Shown here: in pieces, positions 1-8,470 of the stretch
Position numbering within the stretch: position 1 is the stretch's first letter
How the letters are laid out: every line of letters begins with the position of its first letter
Source of the DNA: Geobacteraceae bacterium
GTDB lineage: Bacteria; Desulfobacterota; Desulfuromonadia; Geobacterales; Pseudopelobacteraceae
Reading direction: 5' to 3'
NCBI GenBank assembly: GCA_013336525.1
Contig: JAAXTM010000002.1
Coordinates: 620,001-684,000 of the forward strand
Length of the DNA: 64,000 nucleotides
Position numbers and translations under genes: made by a program
The notes under the pieces: generated by a model
Databases searched by the model: none
The model's input: only the letters and a program-made list of their open reading frames with translations
Told to the model about the DNA's origin: nothing

Positions 1-38
1 GGCCAAGAACTGCTATCAGACGTGGATCGACACATGGC

Positions 39-1871
39 TCAGTCATCTTGCAGCCCTCTCTGAACAGCCTCTGCTATCGTCCGGTTCATCCCAGGTACAG
101 ATAAAATGTCCTCAAAAGTGGCCTCCTTGATACGCTGCAAACTGCCAAAATGCTTCAGCAGCGCAACACGCCGCTTGGGGCCGACCCCTGGGATTTTTTC
201 TATCCCGGAGGCGAGTCCTTCTTTTCCGCGCAGCTTGCGGTGATACCCGATAGCAAGCCGATGCGCCTCATCACGAATGGCCGCCAGCAGGAGTAGCGGC
301 TTTGAGTTTTGCCGTAACACTACCGGATTTTTTCTGCCGGGAAGAAACACCCTTTCATCGCTTTTACTGACGGCGGACTCTGAAGCATTGTGCAACACGC
401 GACTCTTCGCGAGCGACACCAGATCAAAACTACCCGCCAAGCCAAGCTCTTCAAGAATCTTCTGTACAGCATTAAGCTGCCCAATCCCGCCATCAACTAC
501 AACCATATCGGGCAGAATGACATTTTCTCTGTTATCAACACGAAATCTCCGGAGAAAAACTTCACGCAGCATGGCAAAATCATCCTGACCAATGACGGTT
601 TGAATTCGATAGTGGCGATAGTTTTCCCTGTCAGCCTTTCCAGCCGTGAACACGGCACAGCTCCCTACCGAAAAACGGCCCTGAATGGTTGAAATGTCAT
701 AGCACTCAATCCGCTGAGGAATCCGGCCCAACTGCAGTTTTTTTGAGAGCTCAACCAGCACAGCTTCAGCTGCCGCTTCTTTTCCATCCCGCTCCTGGTA
801 AGCAGACATGGCATTTTTGCCGGCCAGGGCTACCAACTCACACTTTGTTCCCCGTTGCGGAATAAGGAGTGACACCTTGCTGCCCTTCAGTTCCCCGAAC
901 AGTTCGGCAAGCGCAGTACGTCCATCAAAATCCAGCGGGAGCAGAATCTCTTCCGGAATAAAAACAGCTCCAGCGTAATACTGCTGCAAAAAAGCAGAAA
1001 TGGCGGTCTCATCGTCCAGTTCCCAGGAAACGTTGAAGAGACGGCTCCCGGAAAGAACCCCGGCCCGAATAAACAGCAAAGCCAACTCAATCCGGCTCCC
1101 GTCACGGTAAAAGCCGACGATGTCGCTATCTCCGCAATTTAACACTACTTTCTGCTTTTCTACTGTAACTTCAATGGAGCGAAGCAGGTTTCGCCAGCGT
1201 GCGGCCTCTTCATAGAGCATTTGCTCTGAAGCATCGGCCATACGGCGCTTGAACTCAGCGACAAGCTGCCGCCCCTTCCCCTCCAGAAAAAGCATCGCCC
1301 CGTCAACAAGAACTGCGTAGGCTTCCTGCGTTATCAGGCCATGGCATGGGGCACTGCACTGGCCAATCTGGTGGTACAGACATGGCCGCTTGCGGGACAT
1401 GCATGTGCCAAGCGGGTAGTGTCGTAACGGAAACATCCTGATCATCTGCCGAAGGACCTCCCGCGCAGCAGAACCGGAGGAATACGGGCCAAAATAGAGC
1501 GCACCGTCGCGTGGTCGTTTGCGCACAATTGTAAAGCGTGCAAAAGACTCATGCGGATCAATCCTTAGCGAAAAATAGGTTTTGTCATCCTTAAGGTCCA
1601 GATTATAGCGGGGGTGGTGCTGTTTGATGAGTGTGTTTTCGAGCAGCAGCGCCTCTTTTTCAGTATCGGTCAGTACAACTTCGATATCAACGACTTTAGC
1701 CATCAAGAACTTGACATGATAGCGAGAATCGCCCGACTGATTAAAGTAAGAACGTACCCGCTGGCGGAGACTGCGGGCCTTACCTACGTATATTATATCA
1801 CCTGCGGCATCGCGCATCATGTATACGCCTGGCGATGGCGGAAACTGCCGTATCTTTTCTTCGAGACTCAT
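39..1871 (-). CDS. uvrC: UvrABC excision nuclease subunit C
   Basis: UvrC makes the two incisions on either side of a bulky DNA lesion after UvrA/UvrB recognition, in the cytoplasm. The 610-residue product is full length for the family. Visible in order: a GIY-YIG nuclease domain (V16-Y17 and Y28-V29-G30); a four-cysteine cluster near residues 155-180, where family members bind an Fe-S cluster; a UVR helical motif near 200-235 for UvrB contact; the RNase H-like second nuclease region with ECYDIS near 390 and VVVDGG near 460; and two helix-hairpin-helix motifs at the C terminus (IPGVGPKRR onward). The gene stands alone here, divergent from amtB. Identification is secure from motif order and length. 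Confidence 0.98.
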   Translation of the reverse strand: MSLEEKIRQFPPSPGVYMMRDAAGDIIYVGKARSLRQRVRSYFNQSGDSRYHVKFLMAKVVDIEVVLTDTEKEALLLENTLIKQHHPRYNLDLKDDKTYFSLRIDPHESFARFTIVRKRPRDGALYFGPYSSGSAAREVLRQMIRMFPLRHYPLGTCMSRKRPCLYHQIGQCSAPCHGLITQEAYAVLVDGAMLFLEGKGRQLVAEFKRRMADASEQMLYEEAARWRNLLRSIEVTVEKQKVVLNCGDSDIVGFYRDGSRIELALLFIRAGVLSGSRLFNVSWELDDETAISAFLQQYYAGAVFIPEEILLPLDFDGRTALAELFGELKGSKVSLLIPQRGTKCELVALAGKNAMSAYQERDGKEAAAEAVLVELSKKLQLGRIPQRIECYDISTIQGRFSVGSCAVFTAGKADRENYRHYRIQTVIGQDDFAMLREVFLRRFRVDNRENVILPDMVVVDGGIGQLNAVQKILEELGLAGSFDLVSLAKSRVLHNASESAVSKSDERVFLPGRKNPVVLRQNSKPLLLLAAIRDEAHRLAIGYHRKLRGKEGLASGIEKIPGVGPKRRVALLKHFGSLQRIKEATFEDILSVPGMNRTIAEAVQRGLQDD

Positions 1872-2030
1872 GATTGCAATTCTACCTGTTTACACCTTGA
1901 ATTGGAAGTGCCTTCATTGACTCGACAGTTGCCTTATTACGAGGCAGTTGCCGATTTTTAAGGCAGCTAACGCAAACAATAAATCATCATGATATCCTGT
2001 ATAATCATAAAGTTAGCTATACATAGAGAT

Positions 2031-2046
2031 TGGCCGCTTTCTTGCT
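2031..2046 (+). promoter_or_regulatory. sigma-54 (-24/-12) promoter for amtB
   Basis: The sequence TGGCCG-CTTTC-TTGCT matches the RpoN consensus TGGCAC-N5-TTGCW, with both invariant elements (GG and GC) at the correct spacing. It lies about 50 bases upstream of the amtB start codon, leaving room for a leader of roughly 40 nt. Nitrogen-controlled ammonium transporters are classic RpoN targets, which supports function. No clear NtrC operator was recognised upstream. Confidence 0.7.
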
Positions 2047-2097
2047 ATAAAGCAATCGCCCAACGACGGGCAACAGAAACCAACGGGGGTAATCTGT

Positions 2098-3318
2098 ATG
2101 GAAACCATGTCAACGATGACTGGACTTAAGAGTAGTGCGGATGTTCTTTTTCTTATGCTGGGCGCTGCAATGGTGTTTGCAATGCATGCCGGTTTTGCCT
2201 TCCTTGAAGTCGGTACCGTGCGTAAAAAAAATCAGGTGAATGCTCTCGTCAAGATACTCACCGACTGGTCAGTATCAACAGTTGTCTACTTTGTGATCGG
2301 CTTTCCGATAGCCTATGGCATCTCGTTTTTAAAGCCCGCCGAAGAACTACTCGGCACATCACGTGGCTACGATCTGGTCCACTTTTTCTTCCTGCTCTGT
2401 TTTGCCGCCTGTATTCCAGCCATTATTTCCGGAGGCATCGCAGAGCGGGCCAAGTTCTGGCCACAAGTGATAGCCGGTGCAATCTTCGCAGGAATAACTT
2501 ACCCAATATTTGAGTCGCTGATCTGGGGGCAGAACGCTGCCGGATTACAAATGATTTTCAAATCTGTCGGTGGTGCTGAATTCCATGACTATGCCGGCTC
2601 TGTGGTCGTCCACTCCATTGGCGGTTGGATTGCCTTACCGGCAGTTATCATCCTCGGTCCGCGCATGGGTCGCTATGTTCGTGGCAAATCACACCCCATT
2701 CTGGTCAGCAACATCCCCTTTCTCTCACTAGGATCATGGATCCTGGCAGTTGGCTGGTTCGGCTTTAATGTTATGAGCGCCGGAAACTTGGAAAAGATAT
2801 CGGGCCTGGTAGCGGTCAACTCTTTGATGGCAATGGTTGGTGGAGTCATTGCCGCACTGATCGCCGGTAAAAATGACCCGGGCTTTATCCACAACGGTGC
2901 TTTGGCCGGCCTGATTGCTGTCTGTGCAGGCAGTGACATCATGCACCCACTGGGAGCATTTGCTGTCGGCTGCATTGCCTCGGTAATCTTTGTCTACGGC
3001 TTCCATTTTGAACAGGAAAAGCTAAAAATTGATGACGTGCTCGGTGTATGGCCGCTACATGGAATCATTGGCACCTGGGGTGGAATTGCCGCCGGAATTT
3101 TCGGGCAGAAGTTTCTTGGCGGGATGGGAGGCGTGAGCTTCATTTCACAACTTGGGGGGAGCGTTCTTGCGGTTGTTTTTGCCCTGGCCAGCAGTTTCGT
3201 TGTCTATGGAGCCCTTAACAAAACAGTCGGGATCCGTCTTGATCAGGAAGATGAATTCAATGGTGCCGATCTTTCAATCCACAAAATCGGAGCCTACCCG
3301 GAAGACAGCATTCGTTGA
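2098..3318 (+). CDS. amtB: ammonium transporter (Amt/Mep/Rh family)
   Basis: Inner-membrane channel that takes up ammonium/ammonia. The 406 residues form about eleven hydrophobic segments, as in the family. The twin pore histidines are visible in VVVHSIGG and in PLHGIIGTWGG, and the mature start resembles Amt proteins, with the SADVLFLMLGAAMVFAMHAG segment forming the first helix. An AACGGGGGTAAT ribosome site precedes the ATG. The gene sits behind a sigma-54 type promoter, so nitrogen-limited expression is likely. In many bacteria amtB is paired with glnK encoding its PII regulator. No glnK is adjacent here; the neighbours are uvrC (divergent) and an envelope protein gene. Confidence 0.95.
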   Translation: METMSTMTGLKSSADVLFLMLGAAMVFAMHAGFAFLEVGTVRKKNQVNALVKILTDWSVSTVVYFVIGFPIAYGISFLKPAEELLGTSRGYDLVHFFFLLCFAACIPAIISGGIAERAKFWPQVIAGAIFAGITYPIFESLIWGQNAAGLQMIFKSVGGAEFHDYAGSVVVHSIGGWIALPAVIILGPRMGRYVRGKSHPILVSNIPFLSLGSWILAVGWFGFNVMSAGNLEKISGLVAVNSLMAMVGGVIAALIAGKNDPGFIHNGALAGLIAVCAGSDIMHPLGAFAVGCIASVIFVYGFHFEQEKLKIDDVLGVWPLHGIIGTWGGIAAGIFGQKFLGGMGGVSFISQLGGSVLAVVFALASSFVVYGALNKTVGIRLDQEDEFNGADLSIHKIGAYPEDSIR

Positions 3319-3516
3319 CATCGGGGGGTGACAGTTTTCATGTTGGCTGGATTCGTCAAAAACCACCTTTCATGACGTCTTCTAACATACTGACATAACG
3401 TTTCTTTCGTTGACAATAGCAAGGAGAGGTGCTACTTAGGAGGCATTTTACCTGTAGACTATATCTGCTCTCCGTGCGCCGTCCGTTGCGTAGCCGGCCA
3501 AAAGAGGTCAATTAAC
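3319..3516. other. intergenic region, amtB to envelope-protein gene
   Basis: A 198-base gap with no coding signature and no evident hairpin-T-tract terminator for amtB. A TTGACA hexamer at 3410-3415 could be a -35 element for the downstream gene, but the matching -10 (TACTTA, 17 bases later) is poor, so no promoter is called. Confidence 0.3.
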
Positions 3517-6168
3517 GTGATATTATTGAAATTGTGCCGCAACATCCTACTCCGGCTTCTCGTCGTCCTTGCCATAATTTCATCTCTAGAAACACCTCCC
3601 GCCTTTTGTCAGGACACGGAGGATTCACAGGTTTTTATTGCCGGATTTAATGCCTACCAGCAAAAGGATTACGCCTCCTCTATAGAAAAAATGAACGAGG
3701 TTTTGCAAAAATATCCGGAGACTCCTCTCAGGGATATGGCTTTGTTCTGGCTTTCAAGGTCCTACTACAAAGCGGGCAACTATCAAGAGGCAGCCCGTTA
3801 TCTTTCTCAACTGTCCAAAGAATATCCGGATAATCCTCTAAGAAACACTGTTGAGGAAGAGCTCCTCTCATTGACGGCACGCTATGAAAAAGGCGAGAAA
3901 CTGCCGGTTGGACCAGCTTCGGGTAAACAGCCTGACCTTCTGACTGCTCAGAAAGCAAAAGCCGAGAAGGAGCGTATTGCCGCAGCCAAAGAGGAAGAAG
4001 CGAAGCGTGCAGCTGCCGCGGTGGCCGCAGAAGCTGCACGCGTTTCCGCCCTCAAGCTCGCTGAAGAAAAGGCTGCCGCCGAGAAAAAGGAAGCGGCGCG
4101 GGTCGCAGCAGCTAAGGTTGAACAAGAGCGCGTAGCCGCCATAAAAGCGGAACAGGATCGTCTGGCAACAGAAGCAGCAGCAGAAACAGCCCGCATCAAT
4201 TCGCGGAAAGCCGAAGCTGCGCGCCTGGCCCAGATTCAGGCCGAGCAAAAGCTAGTCGCACAGGCCGAAGCCGAACTGACACGCATGAATGTACTCCAGG
4301 CGGAAAACGAGCGTAAGGCAGCGGCAGAAAAAGCAGAGCGTGAGCGTATCGCCTATGTTAAGGCTGATGAGACAAAAAAAGCGGCAGTTGCCGCAGAGGA
4401 AGCCCGCCTTGCTTCCATTAAGGCCGAAGAAGATCGTAAAGCAGCGTCACTTTCTGCTGCCAAAGAAACTGAAAACAGAAAAATAGCCGCTCTTAAGGAA
4501 GAAGAAACCCGTCTGGCCCAGCAGAAACTTGCCGAGGAAAAGGCACGTGACGCAAAGTTGGCGTACCGCGAAAAAGCCATTGGCCAATATAAAGCCATTA
4601 TTGACAAATTCCCCACATCCACAGCGGCACTGACCGCTGCTGTAAAACTGCGTGAACTCGGTGTTGCCGTCGCACTTCCAACTCCGGCAACAGACTCTCC
4701 AATTCCGGAGAATGCCCAGGTGTTGCGGCTTGAAGTTGCTCAATTTGCCGGTTTTGAATTCAATCTGCTTGCTCGCCCTGATACATTCACCGTTGGACAT
4801 CCTATTGTAATTCCTTTTGAAGTCATCAATCGCGGAAACGGTAAAGACTCGTTTTATCTGGAATCTGCGTTCCCGGCTGATTTCAAAACTCGTTTTGCCT
4901 CAGCGGCTACGCCTGAAACCGCAATCAACCAAACACCCGAGCTTGCACCAGGCGAAACATTTAAAGGGGTCATCGACCTTGTAATACCACCAGGCAGCAT
5001 TGACGGACTGCGCATCACACATCCGGTTAAAGCCGCTTCTCGCTTAATTGCAGATGCCAGCCAGTCGCGTGAAGTCCGGCTGGTCGCCTCTGCCCCCCTT
5101 CTCCGTGCCGTCCTGCGCACCGAGAATATCAAGCCACTCCCCGGCAACAAGGTCCTCTACCGTATTGCCATTCTCAACGTTGGCTCAACACTTGCCGAGG
5201 ATGTCACTCTCCGCTTTAACTTTCCGCCGCAACTTGAGCCGATCGACTACGCCGCTGCAGGATTCAGGCAGGAGATGAAATCAGCTCTGGTATTAGACGG
5301 ATTAAAGATCAAGTCCGGGGAAAACCACGAATTAAGCGCAGTTTTCCAACTCAAGGACGACTCATTAGCTGGGCAGGAGATATCAACACGCGCCGAGCTG
5401 ACTAATAACCCACTTAAAACAAACACATCCTTTGTTTCAAACTCTGCCTATGTTGAGTCCCAACGAAGCGCATCTGTACGCATTGGATCTGACCGCATTG
5501 TTGCAATTCCAGGACAGACCATCACTGTCCCGTTTGTGGTCACTAACACCGGCAATGTCCGGGAAAAGTTCAAGATAGACGCTATTGTCTCCGGTGCCAA
5601 AGACTCCATTATTTTTCATGACTTGAATCGTGACAGTATCCGTCAGGCAAGTGAGCCGACCATTAATGAAATCGGTCCATTAGCTCCACGTGAAGAAGCC
5701 AGTGTCGTCATTGAGATAAAAACACCAAAAAGTGCTACCGACAGTAGTCAGGGGAGTATCCGGGTTTCCTTTGTCTCAGAAGGTGATGCTGCTCGTTCGG
5801 CATCCGGTTCTACACAGCTAACCTATTCCAGACCTGTTTTGAAGATGGTCATGGCTGGCCATGATGGGCGGCTCAAGCCGGGTGATGTGGCTTCATTTGA
5901 TCTGACGCTAACTAACAGCGGCTCTAACCTTGCCAGGGTTGTAGAACTGCAGAGTGTCTGGCCGCAACAGCTGGAACTGATAGCTGCCGACCCCTCTACC
6001 AGTGTTGTCAACAATGAAACCATCATCTGGCGTTTCAAGGAAATGGGTGCCGGTGAAAAACGAAGCATCAAGGTTTCATTCAGGGTTAAACCTGGCACTG
6101 GAGTTGGTACCGCTATCCAGGTTAAAAATATTCTGGCTTACGAAGACCAACTGGGGAACAGGTATTAA
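3517..6168 (+). CDS. secreted TPR / TolA-like coiled-coil / repeat-domain envelope protein
   Basis: Predicted exported envelope protein of 883 residues starting at GTG. Regions in order: a signal peptide (hydrophobic residues about 8-28, ending near PAFCQD); a YbgF/outer-membrane-lipoprotein style tetratricopeptide region (about 38-125); a long Ala/Lys/Glu/Arg-rich region (about 145-355) of irregular AEKERIAA- and AARVAAAK-like repeats that should form a coiled coil like TolA; then about 480 residues of several beta-rich DUF11/CARDB-like modules, with recurring phrases such as VVTNTGNVREKF and LTNSGSNLARVV. The stop codon is one base from the start of the LysM gene, so the two are co-transcribed. 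A role spanning periplasm and outer surface is inferred; the exact function is unknown. Confidence 0.75.
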   Translation: MILLKLCRNILLRLLVVLAIISSLETPPAFCQDTEDSQVFIAGFNAYQQKDYASSIEKMNEVLQKYPETPLRDMALFWLSRSYYKAGNYQEAARYLSQLSKEYPDNPLRNTVEEELLSLTARYEKGEKLPVGPASGKQPDLLTAQKAKAEKERIAAAKEEEAKRAAAAVAAEAARVSALKLAEEKAAAEKKEAARVAAAKVEQERVAAIKAEQDRLATEAAAETARINSRKAEAARLAQIQAEQKLVAQAEAELTRMNVLQAENERKAAAEKAERERIAYVKADETKKAAVAAEEARLASIKAEEDRKAASLSAAKETENRKIAALKEEETRLAQQKLAEEKARDAKLAYREKAIGQYKAIIDKFPTSTAALTAAVKLRELGVAVALPTPATDSPIPENAQVLRLEVAQFAGFEFNLLARPDTFTVGHPIVIPFEVINRGNGKDSFYLESAFPADFKTRFASAATPETAINQTPELAPGETFKGVIDLVIPPGSIDGLRITHPVKAASRLIADASQSREVRLVASAPLLRAVLRTENIKPLPGNKVLYRIAILNVGSTLAEDVTLRFNFPPQLEPIDYAAAGFRQEMKSALVLDGLKIKSGENHELSAVFQLKDDSLAGQEISTRAELTNNPLKTNTSFVSNSAYVESQRSASVRIGSDRIVAIPGQTITVPFVVTNTGNVREKFKIDAIVSGAKDSIIFHDLNRDSIRQASEPTINEIGPLAPREEASVVIEIKTPKSATDSSQGSIRVSFVSEGDAARSASGSTQLTYSRPVLKMVMAGHDGRLKPGDVASFDLTLTNSGSNLARVVELQSVWPQQLELIAADPSTSVVNNETIIWRFKEMGAGEKRSIKVSFRVKPGTGVGTAIQVKNILAYEDQLGNRY

Positions 6169-6169
6169 T

Positions 6170-6970
6170 ATGACACCAAGCTGCCGCATCACCATCGTCA
6201 TTTCTCTGGCAATATGTTTAGCCATACCTGCCTGGGGCCAGCAGTATCTGCTGTATACTCCTCAACCAGCCACTGCAGAGCTTAAAACACCTCCTCCGGA
6301 TGGTATTCTTGTTCAGGAGATCGAAATCCAGAAAGGTGACACCCTTTACGACCTTTCCCGCAAGTTTAGCGGGCGCGGCATGTATTTCCCCCAGATTCTA
6401 CTTTTTAACTCGATAAAAAACCCCAACATGATTTATTCCGGAAAGACACTCAGGGTTCCGGTTACCCATAAAGAAGTGCATGATTCAGAGCAAATCAACC
6501 ATAAATTGCCTGATGCGGTTAATAAACCCAGGACATCAATGAAAAGCAAGAAGGCTCCGCTTAAATCTGTGCCCCAGACCACCCCACGGCAATCAGACAC
6601 TGTAATGTCACAAGTTTCGAGCGCAAGCACCGAACTGTCTTTGAGTGATTTGAAAACCGTTGCGACTAAGAAAAAGAAAGAAAGCAGCATTAAGAAACGG
6701 AATGCCGGCCATACTAAGAAAAAACCATCACATGTTGCCACAGCGAAAACAAGCAGCTCTCCCCTTGCCTCTGCCTCTGCAACTCATAAAATTGCGGATA
6801 CTGCCGGACAAAAGCTCTTTGAAGCGGCGGTAAAGGCGTATCGAAAAGATGATTGCCGTACAGCTCTTGAACTGCTTGATCAGTACCTCATAGATAATTC
6901 CGGCTCACCTCTGGCCGCTGATGCCAATCTGTACAAAGCTGAATGCTATTTGAAACTGTCTGCTCAATAA
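6170..6970 (+). CDS. LysM-domain envelope protein with C-terminal TPR
   Basis: Predicted periplasmic or membrane-anchored peptidoglycan-binding protein of 266 residues. A hydrophobic N terminus (ITIVISLAICLAIPAWG) forms a signal sequence. A LysM domain follows at about 45-100 (EIQKGDTLYDLSRKFSG ... GKTLRVP), then a long Lys/Ser/Thr-rich basic linker, then a tetratricopeptide motif near the C terminus (LFEAAVKAYRKDDCRTALEL). I chose the ATG at 6170, one base after the previous stop, because it gives the signal peptide directly; the longer frame from 6002 lies inside the upstream gene. Coupling with the coiled-coil protein suggests a joint envelope-structural role. Confidence 0.8.
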   Translation: MTPSCRITIVISLAICLAIPAWGQQYLLYTPQPATAELKTPPPDGILVQEIEIQKGDTLYDLSRKFSGRGMYFPQILLFNSIKNPNMIYSGKTLRVPVTHKEVHDSEQINHKLPDAVNKPRTSMKSKKAPLKSVPQTTPRQSDTVMSQVSSASTELSLSDLKTVATKKKKESSIKKRNAGHTKKKPSHVATAKTSSSPLASASATHKIADTAGQKLFEAAVKAYRKDDCRTALELLDQYLIDNSGSPLAADANLYKAECYLKLSAQ

Positions 6971-7072
6971 GCAGCAACGTAAAACCTTTTTTTGCTACTC
7001 CAACCACTTCCACTGACCTACTAACAATTAGGTTTTCACATTATGTTACGCATCCTATGAGGTTCAAACGCA

Positions 7073-7525
7073 ATGAAAATCACTCCGCTCGACATTCAGC
7101 AGCAGCAGTTCAAGGTAAAAACTTTTCGAGGGCTCGACCCGGATGATGTTGACGCCTTTCTGCAGTCAGTCGCAGGTGAAATGGAGGGGTTGATTCGCGA
7201 GAACAGCCAGATGAAAGAACAGCTGTCACGCCACAGCCGTGAAACAGTTGAGATGGCAGAAAAGGAGCGTGAGCTCCGTGAAACACTTCTTTCCGCCCAG
7301 CGCGTAATCGAAGAGATGAAGGCAAATGCCCGTAAAGAGGCCGAGTTGATCGTTTCAGAAGCCGAGATAAAGGGCGAGCGCATTGTTGCAGACGCTGAAC
7401 GGCAGCTGGCCGGACTTAAGAGTCGAATTGAAGAAGTTCGTCGGCAGAAGATCCAGTTCGAGATGAGTTTTAAAGGATTGCTAGAAAGCTTCAGCCATCA
7501 ACTTTTAACCGATGACCCCGTTTAA
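7073..7525 (+). CDS. divIVA: DivIVA-domain protein
   Basis: Cytoplasmic coiled-coil scaffold that recognises curved membrane at poles and septa. The 150-residue product begins with the conserved lipid-binding head (PLDIQQQQFKVKTFRGLDPDDVDAFL), followed by a heptad-rich coiled coil through about residue 130. The 3' end overlaps the next gene (DUF167) by 14 bases, indicating translational coupling. DivIVA-type proteins with a following YggU/DUF167 gene are common in deltaproteobacteria. Its partner in this organism cannot be read from the sequence. It is shorter than the Gram-positive DivIVA but carries the whole defining head. Confidence 0.9.
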   Translation: MKITPLDIQQQQFKVKTFRGLDPDDVDAFLQSVAGEMEGLIRENSQMKEQLSRHSRETVEMAEKERELRETLLSAQRVIEEMKANARKEAELIVSEAEIKGERIVADAERQLAGLKSRIEEVRRQKIQFEMSFKGLLESFSHQLLTDDPV

Positions 7526-7844
7526 GCTCCCCTTTCTAAGCACATTTGATGACTCACTTATTTTGAGTGTTTATATCCAGCCACGTGCCTCAAAAAACCA
7601 GATCTGCGGAATACAAGGTGATGAGCTTAAAATCAGACTCACTTCTCCGCCTGTCGATGGTGCGGCCAACAAACTCTGTCGTGAGTTTGTTGCAGATCTA
7701 TTTGAAATATCCAAATCATCCGTAGTAATTATTTCGGGGGAAACCTCCCGCCATAAACGTCTGCGGATTATTGGTAATTTCCCTGGGCAGTTCAAGAAAA
7801 CGGTTTCTGCAATAGAAGAAGTGCTGAACAAACAACAAACATAA
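7512..7844 (+). CDS. DUF167 / YggU family protein
   Basis: Small cytoplasmic protein of 110 residues in the YggU/DUF167 family, whose biochemical function is not established. The family core is clear: LSVYIQPRASKNQICGI, then LKIRLTSPPVDGAANKLCREFVAD, and the IISGETSRHKRLRI strand. The start overlaps the end of divIVA by 14 bases, so it is read as the second gene of that operon. The FKBP isomerase gene follows 17 bases after its stop. The first dozen residues (MTPFKLPFLSTF) are not part of the conserved domain, but no better internal start is apparent. Confidence 0.9.
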   Translation: MTPFKLPFLSTFDDSLILSVYIQPRASKNQICGIQGDELKIRLTSPPVDGAANKLCREFVADLFEISKSSVVIISGETSRHKRLRIIGNFPGQFKKTVSAIEEVLNKQQT

Positions 7845-7861
7845 ACAGAAAGGATTTAACC

Positions 7862-8365
7862 ATGGCACAAGCAAAAACAGGCGACAAAGTTAGAGTACAC
7901 TACACTGGAACACTTGAGGACGGGTCTGTTTTTGACTCATCGGAAGATAGTAATGAACAATCCAATAGCCATTCGTGTGGATGCGCCGGCACCGACAAAG
8001 GTTGTGGAGGAGAAAGCCACGCCAGCGATCCTATGGAATTTGTCATCGGAGCCGGGCAGCTAATACCGAAATTTGAGGATGCCGTTATCGGGCTCGAACC
8101 AGGCCAGAGTGTAACCGTATCTATTGCTGCGGATGATGCTTATGGACAGCGTACTGAAGAGATGGTTGCTGTCATTGAGAGGAGTGAAATACCACCTGAA
8201 ATGAACCCCGAGCCAGGTCATCAAATGGAGGTAATCCTGGAAGATGGATCACCTTTCCCGGTTCTGGTAACGGAAGTAACCGATACGACAATTACCCTTG
8301 ACGGTAACCACCCATTAGCGGGCCGTGATCTGACCTTCGCTATTCGACTTGTTGACATCCTGTAG
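7862..8365 (+). CDS. FKBP-type peptidyl-prolyl isomerase, SlyD-like, with Cys/His-rich insert
   Basis: Cis-trans prolyl isomerase/chaperone of 167 residues. The FKBP core is present: VRVHYTGTLEDGSVFDSS at the N terminus, then FVIGAGQLIPKFEDAVIGL and the SlyD-type flap (insert-in-flap) region with MNPEPGHQMEVILEDG. SlyD proteins usually have 140-200 residues and a metal-binding His/Cys tail. Here that tail is absent. Instead about 30 extra residues lie between DSSEDS and MEFVIG, containing H37, C39, C41, C48 and H53, a plausible metal site. AGAAAGGA precedes the ATG. It is the last gene before a strong bidirectional terminator. Confidence 0.92.
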   Translation: MAQAKTGDKVRVHYTGTLEDGSVFDSSEDSNEQSNSHSCGCAGTDKGCGGESHASDPMEFVIGAGQLIPKFEDAVIGLEPGQSVTVSIAADDAYGQRTEEMVAVIERSEIPPEMNPEPGHQMEVILEDGSPFPVLVTEVTDTTITLDGNHPLAGRDLTFAIRLVDIL

Positions 8366-8393
8366 ATCGCAACGATCTGCTCCATAAAACGTT

Positions 8394-8437
8394 AGAAAGG
8401 CCGGCGATATCAAAATCACCGGCCTTTCTCTGTTTTT
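8394..8437. terminator. bidirectional rho-independent terminator
   Basis: A perfect 11-bp stem (AGAAAGGCCGG at 8394-8404 with CCGGCCTTTCT at 8419-8429) encloses a 14-base loop that can pair further, followed by CTGTTTTT. It lies between the converging FKBP gene and the zinc-ribbon/DUF3426 gene, so it likely ends transcripts from both sides. Confidence 0.85.
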
Positions 8438-8470
8438 CCCTGCACGACTTTTATTTATTTCTGATTATTA

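Noticed and set aside
1614-1961. Plus-strand 115-residue frame starting inside uvrC
   Set aside because: Mostly antisense to the GIY-YIG domain; no recognisable protein.
3410-3438. TTGACA and TACTTA spaced 17 bases before the TPR gene as a sigma-70 promoter
   Set aside because: The -10 hexamer is poor, so the pair is not better than chance; recorded only as a note.
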